64,000 bases of DNA from Altererythrobacter sp. (lineage in GTDB: Bacteria > Pseudomonadota > Alphaproteobacteria > Sphingomonadales > Sphingomonadaceae), in the NCBI GenBank assembly GCA_016793865.1, contig JAEULJ010000001.1, forward strand, positions 639,496-703,495. Reading direction: 5' to 3'. Each line of letters opens with the position of its first letter. The first letter of the stretch is position 1. The translations under genes were made by a program, and so were the position numbers. The notes under the pieces were generated by a model, which was given only the letters and a program-made list of their open reading frames with translations, was not told where the DNA came from and ran no database searches. This document shows, piece by piece, positions 44,301-53,312 of the stretch.

Positions 44301-44564
44301 ACCGCCGGCATGATTCCCACCGCCATATCGCTCTCGGGTGATGGTGCCTGGCGCGCACCGATGGGCACGGTGGTGATCGGCGGACTGCTGCTTTCCACGC
44401 TGCTGACCCTGCTGATCGTGCCGGCCGGCTTCAGCCTGGCGGCGGGCGTGGAACGGCGGCTCGGGCCCAAGCTGCGGCGCACCTTCCTGTCCTACGATCC
44501 AAAGCGGGATGGGCCTCCGAGCGGCTCCGAACATGCCGGCGGGGCCGCGTTGCCCGCCGAGTGA
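41364..44564 (+). CDS. RND efflux transporter permease
   Basis: 1066 residues, the usual size for AcrB/MexB-class pumps. The N-terminal helix (WSIRNPIIPMVLFTGLLFAG) is followed by large periplasmic loops. The proton-relay pair lies in VAGVLVDDAIVEIEN (about 400-414), FGIVAKNSILLVDFALEE lies in the second half, and a charged cytoplasmic stretch (about 520-545) is present. Closer to the HAE1 group than to heavy-metal pumps, since no CusA-type methionine pattern is obvious. Coupled downstream to the DUF445 gene by a 4-nt overlap. Confidence 0.95.
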   Translation: MSLRNISAWSIRNPIIPMVLFTGLLFAGFLSFMRMSVQNDPDIEFGVVVASISQPGAAPSEIYTQITEKVESAISSVEGVDVISSTASEGSSTTTINFEIGEDINVAVNEVKAAVDQIRGDLPEGILEPRVFKVNTSSNDIVNFAVTADDMTMEQLSWFTDDVVTKRLMAVPGVGAASRRGGVDREIRVTLDPARMQALGVTAAQINIALRQTNVDAGGGQAEIAGSRQSVRVLGNATSAYQLGQQQIALGGGRTVKLSDVANVTDGASEIRNIAKVDGRPVVTFGIQRARGESDVDVYDASLKALDEIKAQNPGIGFTELFNSVTYTKDQYESSMAAMIEGAILAVVVVFFFLRDWRATIISAIAIPLSAIPTFWFMDMLGFSLNGMSLLALGLVAGVLVDDAIVEIENIVRHMRMGKTAYQASIDAADEIGIAVVATTFSIAAVFLPVGLMPGVAGQFFKNFGLTVVAAVLMSLAVARMITPLMAAYFMREHGEEPHADGPWMQRYTRVLRWSIDRSKAVAYRERTIRERGRVGILRRIKARFLDHRIWIMGVGLASFVLTIVMFVVTPMQFFPNTNLDFSMVRIEMVPGTTLKQTEEVSDRVAALLAEEQEVETILQRVGEGSGSMYVTLRDDRVRKSQQFEREVVGKFQQIPDARVNFQQMQQGPPGGSGRDISVMLSGSDPALLDRTALQLVEEMKGLASVRLPRVEADLQRPELIITPRTDLAASLGVTTAALSQAIRVATIGEIDQNAAKFSLSDRQVPIRVMLPEQSRSSLSTIQNLPVPTAAGGSVPLSRVADIRFGAGPTSIQSYDRMRRVYIGADLAPKIDLAVANEQIAKLPLMNNLPPGVSNTKAGSERFLDELMRDFGIALATGILSVFAVLVLLYRRLMSPLVNMGSLLLAPLGGLLALKLLGQPISLPVFIGILMLFGIVAKNSILLVDFALEEMDRGKTRFEAIVEAGQKRAQPIVMTTVAMTAGMIPTAISLSGDGAWRAPMGTVVIGGLLLSTLLTLLIVPAGFSLAAGVERRLGPKLRRTFLSYDPKRDGPPSGSEHAGGAALPAE

Positions 44565-45868
44565 CGCTGCCAGCGCCTCTGGCGGCGGACAAACACCCGG
44601 TGCCGGAGGCAGCGGCGGCGTCGCCTCGCCCGGCTCCCGATCGCGCGCGGACGATGCGCCGCACCGCTACCGGCCTGCTGGTGTTGATGGCGGCGATCTT
44701 CCTGGTCTCCGGCCAGTTCCTCGCGGCGCACCCGGTCTGGGGCTATGTCAACGCCTTTGCCGAGGCGGCGATGGTGGGCGGGCTGGCCGACTGGTTCGCC
44801 GTCACCGCGCTGTTCCGCCGCCCGATGGGCCTGCCGATCCCGCACACCGCCATCATCCCGGAAAACAAGGATCGCATCGCCGACACGATGGCCGCGTTCC
44901 TGCGCGAGAACTTCCTGACCCCGGCGGTGGTGGCGCGGCGGATGCGCGAGATGAACCTGGCCCATGCGGTCGGCGCCTATCTGGCCGAACCGGGCAAGGG
45001 CGGGACATCACGCGTGCGCGCAGGCGCCGGCGAGCTGCTGGTCGAAGTGCTTCGATCGCTCGATCCCGAACGTTTGGGCACGCAGGTCCGCGGCGCGCTC
45101 GCGGCGGGGCTGGAGCGGCTGCCCGTTGCTCCGCTCGCGGGCAAGATGCTGAGCGCGATGATCGCCGACGGGCGGCACCGCCCGGTGATCGACAGCCTGA
45201 TCCGCTGGGCGGGGCTGGTGCTGGAGGACAACGAGGCGATGGTGCGCGAGGTGATCCACACCCGCGCCAACGCGTTGCTGCGCTTCACCGGGCTTGACGA
45301 GCGGCTGGCCAATTCGGTGCTGGACGGGCTCTACAAGCTGCTCGCCGAAGTGCTGGTGGACGAGAACCACCCCCTGCGCGCCAAGGTGGAAGAGGGGCTG
45401 GCGGGCCTCGCGCGCGATCTGGTCGAGGATCCCGAGACGCGCGAGAAGGTCGAGCGGCTGAAGCGCGAGCTGATCGCCAACCCGGCGGTCGCCGAATGGT
45501 GGACGGGCGTGTGGGAGCGCCTGCGGACCGGGCTGATCGCGGCGGTGCGTGGCGAGGGCCGGGCGGACGCGAGCTTCGCCGCGCTGGCCGACAGCTTTAC
45601 CGAGATGGGTGCGGCCCTGCGTGACGACCCGCGCCTCCAGCACCAGGTCAACCGGTTCGCGCGCCGCACCGCCGTGGGCATCGCGAGCCGCTACGGCGGG
45701 CAGATCGTCCAGCTCGTCTCGGAAACCGTCAAGCGCTGGGACGCGGAAAAGGTCACCAGCCGCATCGAAGGCGCGGTGGGCCGCGACCTCCAGTTCATCC
45801 GCATGAACGGTACGCTGGTGGGCGGGCTGGTGGGCGTGACGATCCACGCCGGGTCGCAGCTGTTCTGA
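44561..45868 (+). CDS. DUF445 family membrane protein
   Basis: 435 residues beginning with a GTG that overlaps the pump stop by 4 nt. Two N-terminal membrane helices (about 30-50 and a second before ADWFAVTALFRRPMGLPIPHTAIIP, split here from about 75 to 100) are followed by a long helical region, and a C-terminal hydrophobic end (GTLVGGLVGVTIH). ENKDRIADTMA is family-typical. The function is unknown; the coupling to an RND pump suggests an envelope or efflux-linked role (inference). Confidence 0.9.
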   Translation: MTLPAPLAADKHPVPEAAAASPRPAPDRARTMRRTATGLLVLMAAIFLVSGQFLAAHPVWGYVNAFAEAAMVGGLADWFAVTALFRRPMGLPIPHTAIIPENKDRIADTMAAFLRENFLTPAVVARRMREMNLAHAVGAYLAEPGKGGTSRVRAGAGELLVEVLRSLDPERLGTQVRGALAAGLERLPVAPLAGKMLSAMIADGRHRPVIDSLIRWAGLVLEDNEAMVREVIHTRANALLRFTGLDERLANSVLDGLYKLLAEVLVDENHPLRAKVEEGLAGLARDLVEDPETREKVERLKRELIANPAVAEWWTGVWERLRTGLIAAVRGEGRADASFAALADSFTEMGAALRDDPRLQHQVNRFARRTAVGIASRYGGQIVQLVSETVKRWDAEKVTSRIEGAVGRDLQFIRMNGTLVGGLVGVTIHAGSQLF

Positions 45869-45886
45869 GCCGCAGTCGCTATGGGT

Positions 45887-45910
45887 CAGCGGCGAGACAG
45901 GCCGCCGCTG
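45887..45910. terminator. Hairpin between convergent DUF445 and etfA genes
   Basis: CAGCGGCG (45887-45894) pairs with CGCCGCTG (45903-45910) around an 8-nt loop, 19 bp after the DUF445 stop and 66 bp from the etfA stop. No T-run follows on either strand, so termination would need other factors. Confidence 0.35.
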
Positions 45911-45975
45911 CCTTGCGTCGCGCCCTCCCGTTACCGTAGCGCGTTCGACAGCGCTGCAACAATCAAGACAACTGC

Positions 45976-46911
45976 CTACAGCTTGCCCGTCAGTTCCGGC
46001 ACGATCTTGAACAGGTCGCCGACCAGGCCGATGTCGGCAACCTGGAAGATCGGAGCGTCCTCGTCCTTGTTGATGGCGATGATGGTCTTGGAATCCTTCA
46101 TCCCCGCCAGGTGCTGGATCGCACCCGAGATGCCGACCGCGATATAGACCTGCGGCGCCACGATCTTGCCGGTCTGGCCGACCTGGTAGTCGTTGGGGAC
46201 ATAGCCCGCGTCCACCGCCGCGCGGCTGGCGCCCACGCCCGCGCCGAGCTTGTCGGCGAGCGGCAGGATCACTTCCTTGAAGGTCTCCGCATCCTTGAGC
46301 GCGCGCCCGCCCGAGACGATGACCTTGGCGCTGGTCAGCTCGGGCCGGTCGGATTTGACGCTCTCGCAGCCGCCGAAGCTCGACAGGCCCTGATCGCCGG
46401 GCCCGGAGACATTCTCCACACCCGCCGACCCGCCCTCGCTCGCCGCCTTCGCGAAGGCGGTGCCACGAACGGTGATGACCAGCTTGGGATCGCTCGATTC
46501 GACGGTTGCGATGGCGTTGCCGGCATAGATCGGGCGAGTGAAGGTCTTGTCGCCTTCCACCGAGATGATGTCGGAAAGCTGCATGACATCGAGCAGCGCG
46601 GCCACGCGCGGGGCAACGTTCTTGCCGTTGGACGAGGCGTTGCACAGCAGCGCGTCGTAATCATCCATCAGCGGCACGATGAGCGCGGCCACGTTTTCCG
46701 CCAGCATCTGGGCATAGGCCGGCCCGCTGGCGAGCAGCACCTTGTCGACGCCCGCGACCGTCGCGGCCGCGGCGGCGGCCTTGGCGGCTTCCTCGCCGTC
46801 GCCACACACCAGCGCGGCCACGGAGCCGAGCTTCCCGGCGGCAGTCACGGTGGCGAGTGTGGCGTCGTGAACCTTGCCATCGCCGTGCTCGACCAGAACG
46901 AGAGTTTTCAT
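45976..46911 (-). CDS. etfA: Electron transfer flavoprotein subunit alpha
   Basis: 311 residues, normal size. The C-terminal FAD domain shows [60 protein letters not shown] (only the core of each is listed) and [19 protein letters not shown], all diagnostic. It accepts electrons from acyl-CoA and related dehydrogenases and passes them to ETF-ubiquinone oxidoreductase. It follows etfB by 27 bp in the same minus-strand unit as sucC. Confidence 0.97.
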   Translation of the reverse strand: MKTLVLVEHGDGKVHDATLATVTAAGKLGSVAALVCGDGEEAAKAAAAAATVAGVDKVLLASGPAYAQMLAENVAALIVPLMDDYDALLCNASSNGKNVAPRVAALLDVMQLSDIISVEGDKTFTRPIYAGNAIATVESSDPKLVITVRGTAFAKAASEGGSAGVENVSGPGDQGLSSFGGCESVKSDRPELTSAKVIVSGGRALKDAETFKEVILPLADKLGAGVGASRAAVDAGYVPNDYQVGQTGKIVAPQVYIAVGISGAIQHLAGMKDSKTIIAINKDEDAPIFQVADIGLVGDLFKIVPELTGKL

Positions 46912-46938
46912 CAGCCTATTCCTTGTCCGGGTTCGGGC

Positions 46939-47685
46939 TCAGGCGATGCCGAGCGCTTTGATCTTGGCGACCAGCTCGTCGACATCGGCGACCTTGACGC
47001 CGGCCTGCCTGACGGGCGGCTCGGAAACCTTCAGGGTCTTCAGCCGGGGCGCGGTATCGACACCGTAGTCGGCGGGCGTCTTGGCGCTGAGCGGCTTGGA
47101 CTTGGCCTTCATGATGTTGGGCAGGCTGGCATAGCGCGGCTCGTTGAGGCGCAGGTCGGTGGTGACCACCGCCGGCAGGGTGAGCTTCACGGTCTCGAGC
47201 CCGCCATCGACCTCGCGCTTCACGGTCACCGAATCGCCCTCGACCTCGACGGCATTGGCGAACGTGCCCTGTGGCCGCCCCATCAGCGCGGCGAGCATCT
47301 GGCCGGTCTGGTTGGAATCGTCGCTGATCGCCTGCTTGCCCAGCAGCACGAGGCCGGGCTGCTCTTCATCGGCAATGGCCTTGAGGATCTTGGCGACCGC
47401 CAGCGGCTCGACCTCATCCTCGGTTTCCACCAGAATCGCGCGGTCGGCACCCATCGCGAGCGCCGTGCGCAGCGTCTCCTGCGCCTTGGCGGGGCCGATG
47501 CTTACCGCCACGATCTCGGCGGCCTTGCCCTTCTCCCTGAGCCGGATCGCCTCCTCGACGGCGATCTCGTCGAAGGGATTCATGCTCATCTTGACGTTGG
47601 CAAGATCGACGCCCGTGCCGTCGGCCTTCACCCGCGGCTTGACGTTGTAATCGATCACCCGCTTCACGGCGACGAGGATTTTCAT
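46939..47685 (-). CDS. etfB: Electron transfer flavoprotein subunit beta
   Basis: 248 residues. It begins [19 protein letters not shown] and carries [36 protein letters not shown] (the AMP-binding region) and [20 protein letters not shown], the standard order for the beta subunit, which binds AMP and docks partner dehydrogenases. It lies 65 bp after the 74-residue unknown and before etfA. Confidence 0.97.
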   Translation of the reverse strand: MKILVAVKRVIDYNVKPRVKADGTGVDLANVKMSMNPFDEIAVEEAIRLREKGKAAEIVAVSIGPAKAQETLRTALAMGADRAILVETEDEVEPLAVAKILKAIADEEQPGLVLLGKQAISDDSNQTGQMLAALMGRPQGTFANAVEVEGDSVTVKREVDGGLETVKLTLPAVVTTDLRLNEPRYASLPNIMKAKSKPLSAKTPADYGVDTAPRLKTLKVSEPPVRQAGVKVADVDELVAKIKALGIA

Positions 47686-47750
47686 GGCGGTTAGGTCCTC
47701 TCGAAAACTTCTGCGCGAGCTAGCTGTCGTTTACGTAAGCGTCAAGTTGT

Positions 47751-47975
47751 TCAGGTGTGGCCGTCCCACCATGAGGGAAAGGCCCAGAGGGTTTGGTGGG
47801 TTGCCTTGCCAACTCGCCCGCCATCCGACTCCAGATCGTACACCGCCGCAAAATCGCAGGTTTCACCGACCACGGCGTGGTCAAATGCAATTTTTGCTTC
47901 AGCTCGGCAGCCAAATCCTTCGGTCGGCCGATGACCCTTTCCCGACCACACCCAGAGTTCATAGCGTACGCTCAC
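47751..47975 (-). CDS. Small protein between sucC and etfB, unknown function
   Basis: 74 residues from a GTG that lies 1 nt after the sucC stop, with AAGG about 9 nt upstream. The composition is balanced (Trp at four positions, [10 protein letters not shown] start, [12 protein letters not shown] middle) and reads as a compact alpha/beta fold rather than a shadow. The alternative frame at 47720-47962 is less protein-like. It has no membrane helix or signal. Cotranscription with sucC and etfBA is likely; no function is offered. Confidence 0.6.
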   Translation of the reverse strand: MSVRYELWVWSGKGHRPTEGFGCRAEAKIAFDHAVVGETCDFAAVYDLESDGGRVGKATHQTLWAFPSWWDGHT

Positions 47976-47976
47976 A

Positions 47977-49176
<1,200 letters not shown>

Positions 49177-49207
49177 CGGTGGCTGATCCTGGTGGCACGG
49201 ACGGCCC

Positions 49208-49216
49208 GGGGGGGGG
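49208..49216. repeat. Homopolymeric G9 (C9) tract upstream of sucC
   Basis: Nine consecutive G on the plus strand between divergent sucC (ATG 49176) and the inositol-phosphatase-family gene (ATG 49292). It falls in the probable 5' leader or promoter spacer of sucC. Such tracts slip during replication and are prone to sequencing error. Confidence 0.8.
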
Positions 49217-49291
49217 AGAGTCGCGCGGGGCATAAGCACGGATGCCGCCGCTTGAAAAGGGTTCGCGCCCGGTGCAGTCCCGGCACGGCCC

Positions 49292-50077
49292 ATGATCGAC
49301 CGCGCCCACCTCACCGCCATCGTCGCCCAGGCCGGCCGCATCGCGCACGGCATGTGGCCCGGCGCGGGCCACAGCCTGAACGCCTGGGAGAAGGCGCCCG
49401 GCAATCCCGTGTGCGATGCCGACATGGCCGTGGATGCATTCCTCAAGCGCGAGCTTGGCGCCCTGCTCCCCGCCGCCGCATGGCTTTCGGAGGAGACGGT
49501 CGACGATCCCGCGCGGTTGGCGCACGATCTGGTGTGGCTGGTGGACCCGATCGACGGCACGCGCGATTTCCTTCGCGGCCGGGCGGGATGGGCGGTTTCG
49601 GTGGCGCTGCTCAGCGGCGGCCGGCCGCTGATCGGCATATTGGAGGCGCCCGCGCGCGGCGAGCACTGGTGGGCGGAAGCAGGCGCGGGAGCGGCGCGCA
49701 ACGGCCGGGCGCTCGCCGCCTCGGACCGTCGCGCCTTCGCGGGAGCGCGTGTTCCCGCCGACACCCTCCCTTCGATCGACGCCGACCTGGTCCCCGTGCC
49801 GCGCCCCAACTCGATCGCCCTGCGCATCGCCATGGTCGCGGCCGACGAGGCCGATCTGTGCGCGACCCTGCGCTGGGGCTATGAATGGGATATCGCGGCG
49901 GCGGCGCTCGTGGCGCGCGAGGCCGGAGCCGCCGTGACCGACGCCTTCGGCCAGGCGCTGGCATACAACAAGCGCGACCCGCGTGCCTTCGGCATGCTGG
50001 TTTCGGCGCCGGCGATCCATGACGCCGCGGTGGAACGGCTGGCGGCGCGGGCGGCGGAACTGGCGGTTCGCGATTAG
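49292..50077 (+). CDS. Inositol monophosphatase family protein (CysQ-like)
   Basis: 261 residues with the metal-dependent phosphatase motifs: WLSEETVDD (about 65-73), [15 protein letters not shown] (about 87-101) and [15 protein letters not shown] near the C-terminus. The family includes CysQ (3'-phosphoadenosine 5'-phosphate phosphatase) and inositol phosphatases; the sequence alone does not separate them. It is divergent from sucC and ends before a strong hairpin shared with the convergent OmpA-like gene. Confidence 0.92.
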   Translation: MIDRAHLTAIVAQAGRIAHGMWPGAGHSLNAWEKAPGNPVCDADMAVDAFLKRELGALLPAAAWLSEETVDDPARLAHDLVWLVDPIDGTRDFLRGRAGWAVSVALLSGGRPLIGILEAPARGEHWWAEAGAGAARNGRALAASDRRAFAGARVPADTLPSIDADLVPVPRPNSIALRIAMVAADEADLCATLRWGYEWDIAAAALVAREAGAAVTDAFGQALAYNKRDPRAFGMLVSAPAIHDAAVERLAARAAELAVRD

Positions 50078-50080
50078 CGA

Positions 50081-50104
50081 CGGGGCCGGTTCGCACCGGC
50101 CCCG
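50081..50104. terminator. Perfect hairpin between convergent genes
   Basis: A 10-bp perfect stem, CGGGGCCGGT (50081-50090) with ACCGGCCCCG (50095-50104), closes a TCGC tetraloop between the stops of the phosphatase-family gene and the OmpA-like gene. No T-run follows, but the position and symmetry fit a two-way terminator. Confidence 0.55.
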
Positions 50105-50119
50105 CCATCTGCGAGCGGC

Positions 50120-50821
50120 TTACTGGCCCTGCTGGCGAGCCGCCTGGACGTCCGCGTCGGAGAAGGGCACGATCTTGATCTCCACCCGCCGGTTCAGCGC
50201 TCGGCCGAACTCGGTGGCGTTGTCACCCTTGAAATACTGCGGGTTCTCTCCGAATCCCTGCCAGCGGATGCGCGAGCTGGCGACACCCTGGCTGGTGAGA
50301 TAGCTCGCCACGGCCTGGGCGCGCTGTTCCGACAGGCGCTGGTTGAAGGCGTCGGAACCGGTCGAATCGGTATAGCCATACACGTCGATCAGGCTGTTCG
50401 GGTATTGCCGCATGCTTTCGGCCACCCGGTCGAGCGTGTTGCGGAAAGTCTGGTTGATGGCCGCGCTGCCGGTGGCGAAGGTCACGCCATCGGGCAGGTT
50501 GACCAGGATCGCCTGGCCATTGTCGGTCTCGGTCACATCGACGCCGGAGCCCGCGGTCCCTTCCCGCAGCTCCTTGATCTGCTGGTCCATGCGATAGCCG
50601 GCATAGCCGCCCGCCGCGCCGCCGGCGACCGCGCCGATGATGCGACCGGTGCGCCCGCCGATCACTCCGCCAAGCAGACCGCCAAGCACCGCCCCGCCGC
50701 CCGCACCGATCACGGTGCGCGACGCCTTTTTCTGGCCGGTGTTGGGGTCGGTCACACAGGCCGTGACCGTGAGCAGCGATACCGAGGCCAGCGCCGCCAC
50801 GAAGATGCGCGGAGTATTCAT
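50120..50821 (-). CDS. OmpA family lipoprotein
   Basis: 233 residues. A lipobox (LLTVTAC, Cys near residue 22) is followed by a glycine-zipper region (GGGAVLGGLLGGVIGGRTGR, about 40-75) and a C-terminal OmpA peptidoglycan-binding domain with VYGYTDSTGSD, NQRLSEQRAQAV and GRALNRRVEIKI (about 150-220). This is the YiaD-like arrangement; it tethers the outer membrane to the cell wall. An EcfG-like promoter is visible about 90 bp upstream. Confidence 0.94.
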   Translation of the reverse strand: MNTPRIFVAALASVSLLTVTACVTDPNTGQKKASRTVIGAGGGAVLGGLLGGVIGGRTGRIIGAVAGGAAGGYAGYRMDQQIKELREGTAGSGVDVTETDNGQAILVNLPDGVTFATGSAAINQTFRNTLDRVAESMRQYPNSLIDVYGYTDSTGSDAFNQRLSEQRAQAVASYLTSQGVASSRIRWQGFGENPQYFKGDNATEFGRALNRRVEIKIVPFSDADVQAARQQGQ

Positions 50822-50910
50822 GCAATTATCCCTTTCCCTTGGCGATCCACGCCGGAAAGCGCGTCCGCAGATCTTGCTCGCGGCGCTTACACCCTCACGC
50901 CCGCCCCACA

Positions 50911-50936
50911 AACTCGCCGAGGCGGATAAATGTTCC
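50911..50936 (-). promoter_or_regulatory. EcfG-like promoter for the OmpA-family lipoprotein
   Basis: On the minus strand GGAAC (50936-50932) is followed after 18 nt by GTTT (50913-50910), the same spacing as the glsB-like promoter, though the base before GTT is A instead of C. It points to the OmpA-like gene starting at 50821. Confidence 0.45.
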
Positions 50937-50984
50937 GAGCTGGCTGCTGGCGCGCGCACCCTTTTGTGCTAGGCGAGCGGCATC

Positions 50985-52304
50985 GTGACGCCCTTCCCCT
51001 GGACCGATCTTCTCATCATCGCCGGCCTGATCCTGCTGAACGGGGTCTTCGCGCTGAGCGAGCTGGCAATCGTATCGGCGCGCACGGCGCGTCTGCGCGC
51101 CGCGGCGGACAAGGGCAATGGCGGCGCGCGGATCGCGCTCGAGCTGGCGGCGAACCCGGGCAAGTTCCTGTCTACCGTGCAGATCGGAATCACCCTGATC
51201 GGCATCATCGCGGGCGCCTATTCGGGCGCCAGCCTCGGCGGGCCGGTAGGCGAACGGCTGACCGCGCTGGGCCTGCCCGAGCGCTATGCCGACGAGACCG
51301 GTTTCGCGGCGGTAATCGCGCTCACCACCTATTTCAGCCTGGTGGTGGGTGAACTTGTTCCCAAACAGGTGGCGCTCCAGATCGCGGTGCCGGTTGCGAT
51401 CGTCATGGCTCGGCCGATGGCGATCCTGGCCCGGATCGCCAAGCCGCTGGTCTGGCTTCTCGACGTATCCTCCGGTGCGATCATCCGCCTGCTTGGCGTA
51501 CGCCCCGCGAGCCATGGGGCGGTGACCGCGGAGGAACTCCACATGCTTTTCGCCGAGGCGACCCGCTCCGGCGTGATCGAGCGCGAGCAGCACCAGATGC
51601 TTGCCGGTGTCGTCCGGCTCGCCCAGCGGCCGGTGCGGGAGATGATGACTCCTCGCAAGCAGCTCGACTGGATCGATGCCGCTGCCGATTCGGACGGTAT
51701 CCGCGCCGCGCTGGACGCAAGCTCGCATTCGCTGTTGCCCATCGCCGACGGCTCGCCCGACAAGATCGTCGGCGTGGTCAAGGTGCGCGAAGTCTATGCG
51801 CTGCTGGCCGCGGGACAGGTTCCCGACCTCGCCGCGCTGATGCGCAAGCCCGAGGTGGTGCCCGACCAGCTCGACGCGGTCGATGCGCTGCGCGTCCTCC
51901 AGCAGGCGGATGTGCCGATGGCGATGGTCCATGACGAATATGGCCATCTCGACGGCATCGTCACCCCGGTGGACCTGCTGACCGCGCTGGTCGGCAATTT
52001 CACCAGCGATCAGGAGCATGGGGAAGCGCCCGGAATGGTCGAGCGTGAAGATGGTTCGCTGCTGGTGTCGGGCGGGTTGCCGGCGGATGCGCTCGCGGAC
52101 CGGATCGGGATCGATTACGAGGAGAACCGCGAATTCGCCACCGCCGCGGGCTTTGCGCTGTCGGTGTTCAGGAAACTTCCCGCCGAGGGCGAGCACTTCG
52201 ACTACGAAGGCTGGCGCTTCGAGGTGGTCGACATGGACGGCCGCCGTATCGACAAGCTGCTGGTGTCGGAGATCGACGGCGCATCCAGCCGGGTTACGGA
52301 CTGA
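50985..52304 (+). CDS. CNNM/HlyC (CorC) family membrane transporter-like protein
   Basis: 439 residues from a GTG start. An N-terminal DUF21/CNNM membrane domain (about 1-190, with GVFALSELAIVSARTARL, GAYSGASLGGPVGERL and VVGELVPKQVALQ) is followed by a CBS pair (about 205-335, MMTPRKQLDWIDA) and a C-terminal CorC_HlyC domain (about 350-430). Relatives are linked to Mg2+ or Co2+ handling; the older name hemolysin is misleading. Divergent from the OmpA-like gene (163 bp between starts). Confidence 0.93.
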   Translation: MTPFPWTDLLIIAGLILLNGVFALSELAIVSARTARLRAAADKGNGGARIALELAANPGKFLSTVQIGITLIGIIAGAYSGASLGGPVGERLTALGLPERYADETGFAAVIALTTYFSLVVGELVPKQVALQIAVPVAIVMARPMAILARIAKPLVWLLDVSSGAIIRLLGVRPASHGAVTAEELHMLFAEATRSGVIEREQHQMLAGVVRLAQRPVREMMTPRKQLDWIDAAADSDGIRAALDASSHSLLPIADGSPDKIVGVVKVREVYALLAAGQVPDLAALMRKPEVVPDQLDAVDALRVLQQADVPMAMVHDEYGHLDGIVTPVDLLTALVGNFTSDQEHGEAPGMVEREDGSLLVSGGLPADALADRIGIDYEENREFATAAGFALSVFRKLPAEGEHFDYEGWRFEVVDMDGRRIDKLLVSEIDGASSRVTD

Positions 52305-52350
52305 CGCGCAATTCGCCCGAGTATCGCCGAGCCGGCGCGGCGGCGCGATC

Positions 52351-52761
52351 TCAGCGGGGGATGACGGCCTGTGCGGCGCCGCCGGCGCCTTCGGGCGCGG
52401 CCACGATATCGCGGGTCACCGTTCCCTTGGCCACGGTGTTGGTTTCGGCATCGCCCACGGAGGAGCGGATGCCGGGATCGGCGCGGCCGGCACGGTCGAT
52501 CGCGCTCGATTCCACCCCGCTACGAGCCGCGGGGCCGCCGAACAGCGCCTCCATCGCCTGCTGCGAAGCGGTGCCTTCGGACGGGCGCGGCGCGCCGGGC
52601 GCGGGCGGCACGAGGTTGAAATCGGGCGGCACCACCAGCGGGGCCTGGCGCTGCACGGCGAATTCGTCGGGCCGGTCACGATTGAACAGGCCGCCGCTGG
52701 AGCAGGCGCCGGTCAGCAGCGCGGCCGCGACGGCGAGAGCGACAGGGATTGGCTTGGTCAT
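52351..52761 (-). CDS. DUF3035 family lipoprotein (BamF-like)
   Basis: 136 residues. A lipobox (AAALLTGAC, Cys near 20) is followed by RPDEFAVQRQAPLVVPPDF, the family hallmark, then a low-complexity Ala/Pro/Gly tail. In alphaproteobacteria this family has been tied to the outer-membrane BAM assembly machinery. It overlaps lspA by 4 nt, so the signal peptidase needed for its lipidation is encoded just upstream. Confidence 0.88.
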   Translation of the reverse strand: MTKPIPVALAVAAALLTGACSSGGLFNRDRPDEFAVQRQAPLVVPPDFNLVPPAPGAPRPSEGTASQQAMEALFGGPAARSGVESSAIDRAGRADPGIRSSVGDAETNTVAKGTVTRDIVAAPEGAGGAAQAVIPR

Positions 52762-53312
52762 TGCTTTGTCTCCGCGGGAGCGACGGATTTCTCGTCAGAG
52801 AGGATATCCGGCGCTGGCTCGGCCGGCTTGTCGCGCACCAGCAGGGCGCGCGCAAGCATGATTGCGACACCGATGGAAATCGCGGCATCGGCCACGTTGA
52901 AGATGAAGAAGGGGCGGAAATCCCCGAAATGGAGATCGGCGAAGTCCACGACATAGCCCACCTGCACCCGGTCGCGGATATTGCCAAGCGCACCGCCCAG
53001 GATGAGCGACAGCGGCAGAATCTCGCCCCCACGATGCTCGCGCATCATCCATATCGTCACCACCAGGGCGATCAGGCAGGTCACCGCCACCAGCGCCCAG
53101 CGCATGGTGTCGCTGGTCGCCTGGAGCATCCCCATCGAGATGCCGTAGTTCCGGGTGTAGCGCAGGTCGAAGAACGGCACGATCTCCCTGACATCGCCGA
53201 TTTCATTGATGCCGAGCGGTCCGGTGACCCAGTATTTGACGAGCTGGTCGAGCCCGAACAGCGCGAAGGCGAAGGCGGCACCCAGGGCGCGGTTGCGGGC
53301 GGCAGGGTTCAT
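52758..53312 (-). CDS. lspA: Lipoprotein signal peptidase LspA
   Basis: 184 residues, four membrane helices. Catalytic aspartates are in GNIRDRVQVGYVVDF (about 118-132) and FNVADAAISIG (about 145-155). It cleaves prolipoprotein signal peptides before the lipidated cysteine. It overlaps ileS by 4 nt and the DUF3035 lipoprotein gene by 4 nt; the ileS-lspA pair is a classic arrangement. A C-terminal charged tail of about 20 residues (DKPAEPAPDILSDEK) is an extension. Confidence 0.96.
   Translation of the reverse strand: MNPAARNRALGAAFAFALFGLDQLVKYWVTGPLGINEIGDVREIVPFFDLRYTRNYGISMGMLQATSDTMRWALVAVTCLIALVVTIWMMREHRGGEILPLSLILGGALGNIRDRVQVGYVVDFADLHFGDFRPFFIFNVADAAISIGVAIMLARALLVRDKPAEPAPDILSDEKSVAPAETKQ

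Noticed and set aside
47720-47962. Alternative 80-codon frame overlapping the 74-residue gene after sucC
   Set aside because: Starts later without a ribosome site and reads less like a folded protein than the GTG-started frame.
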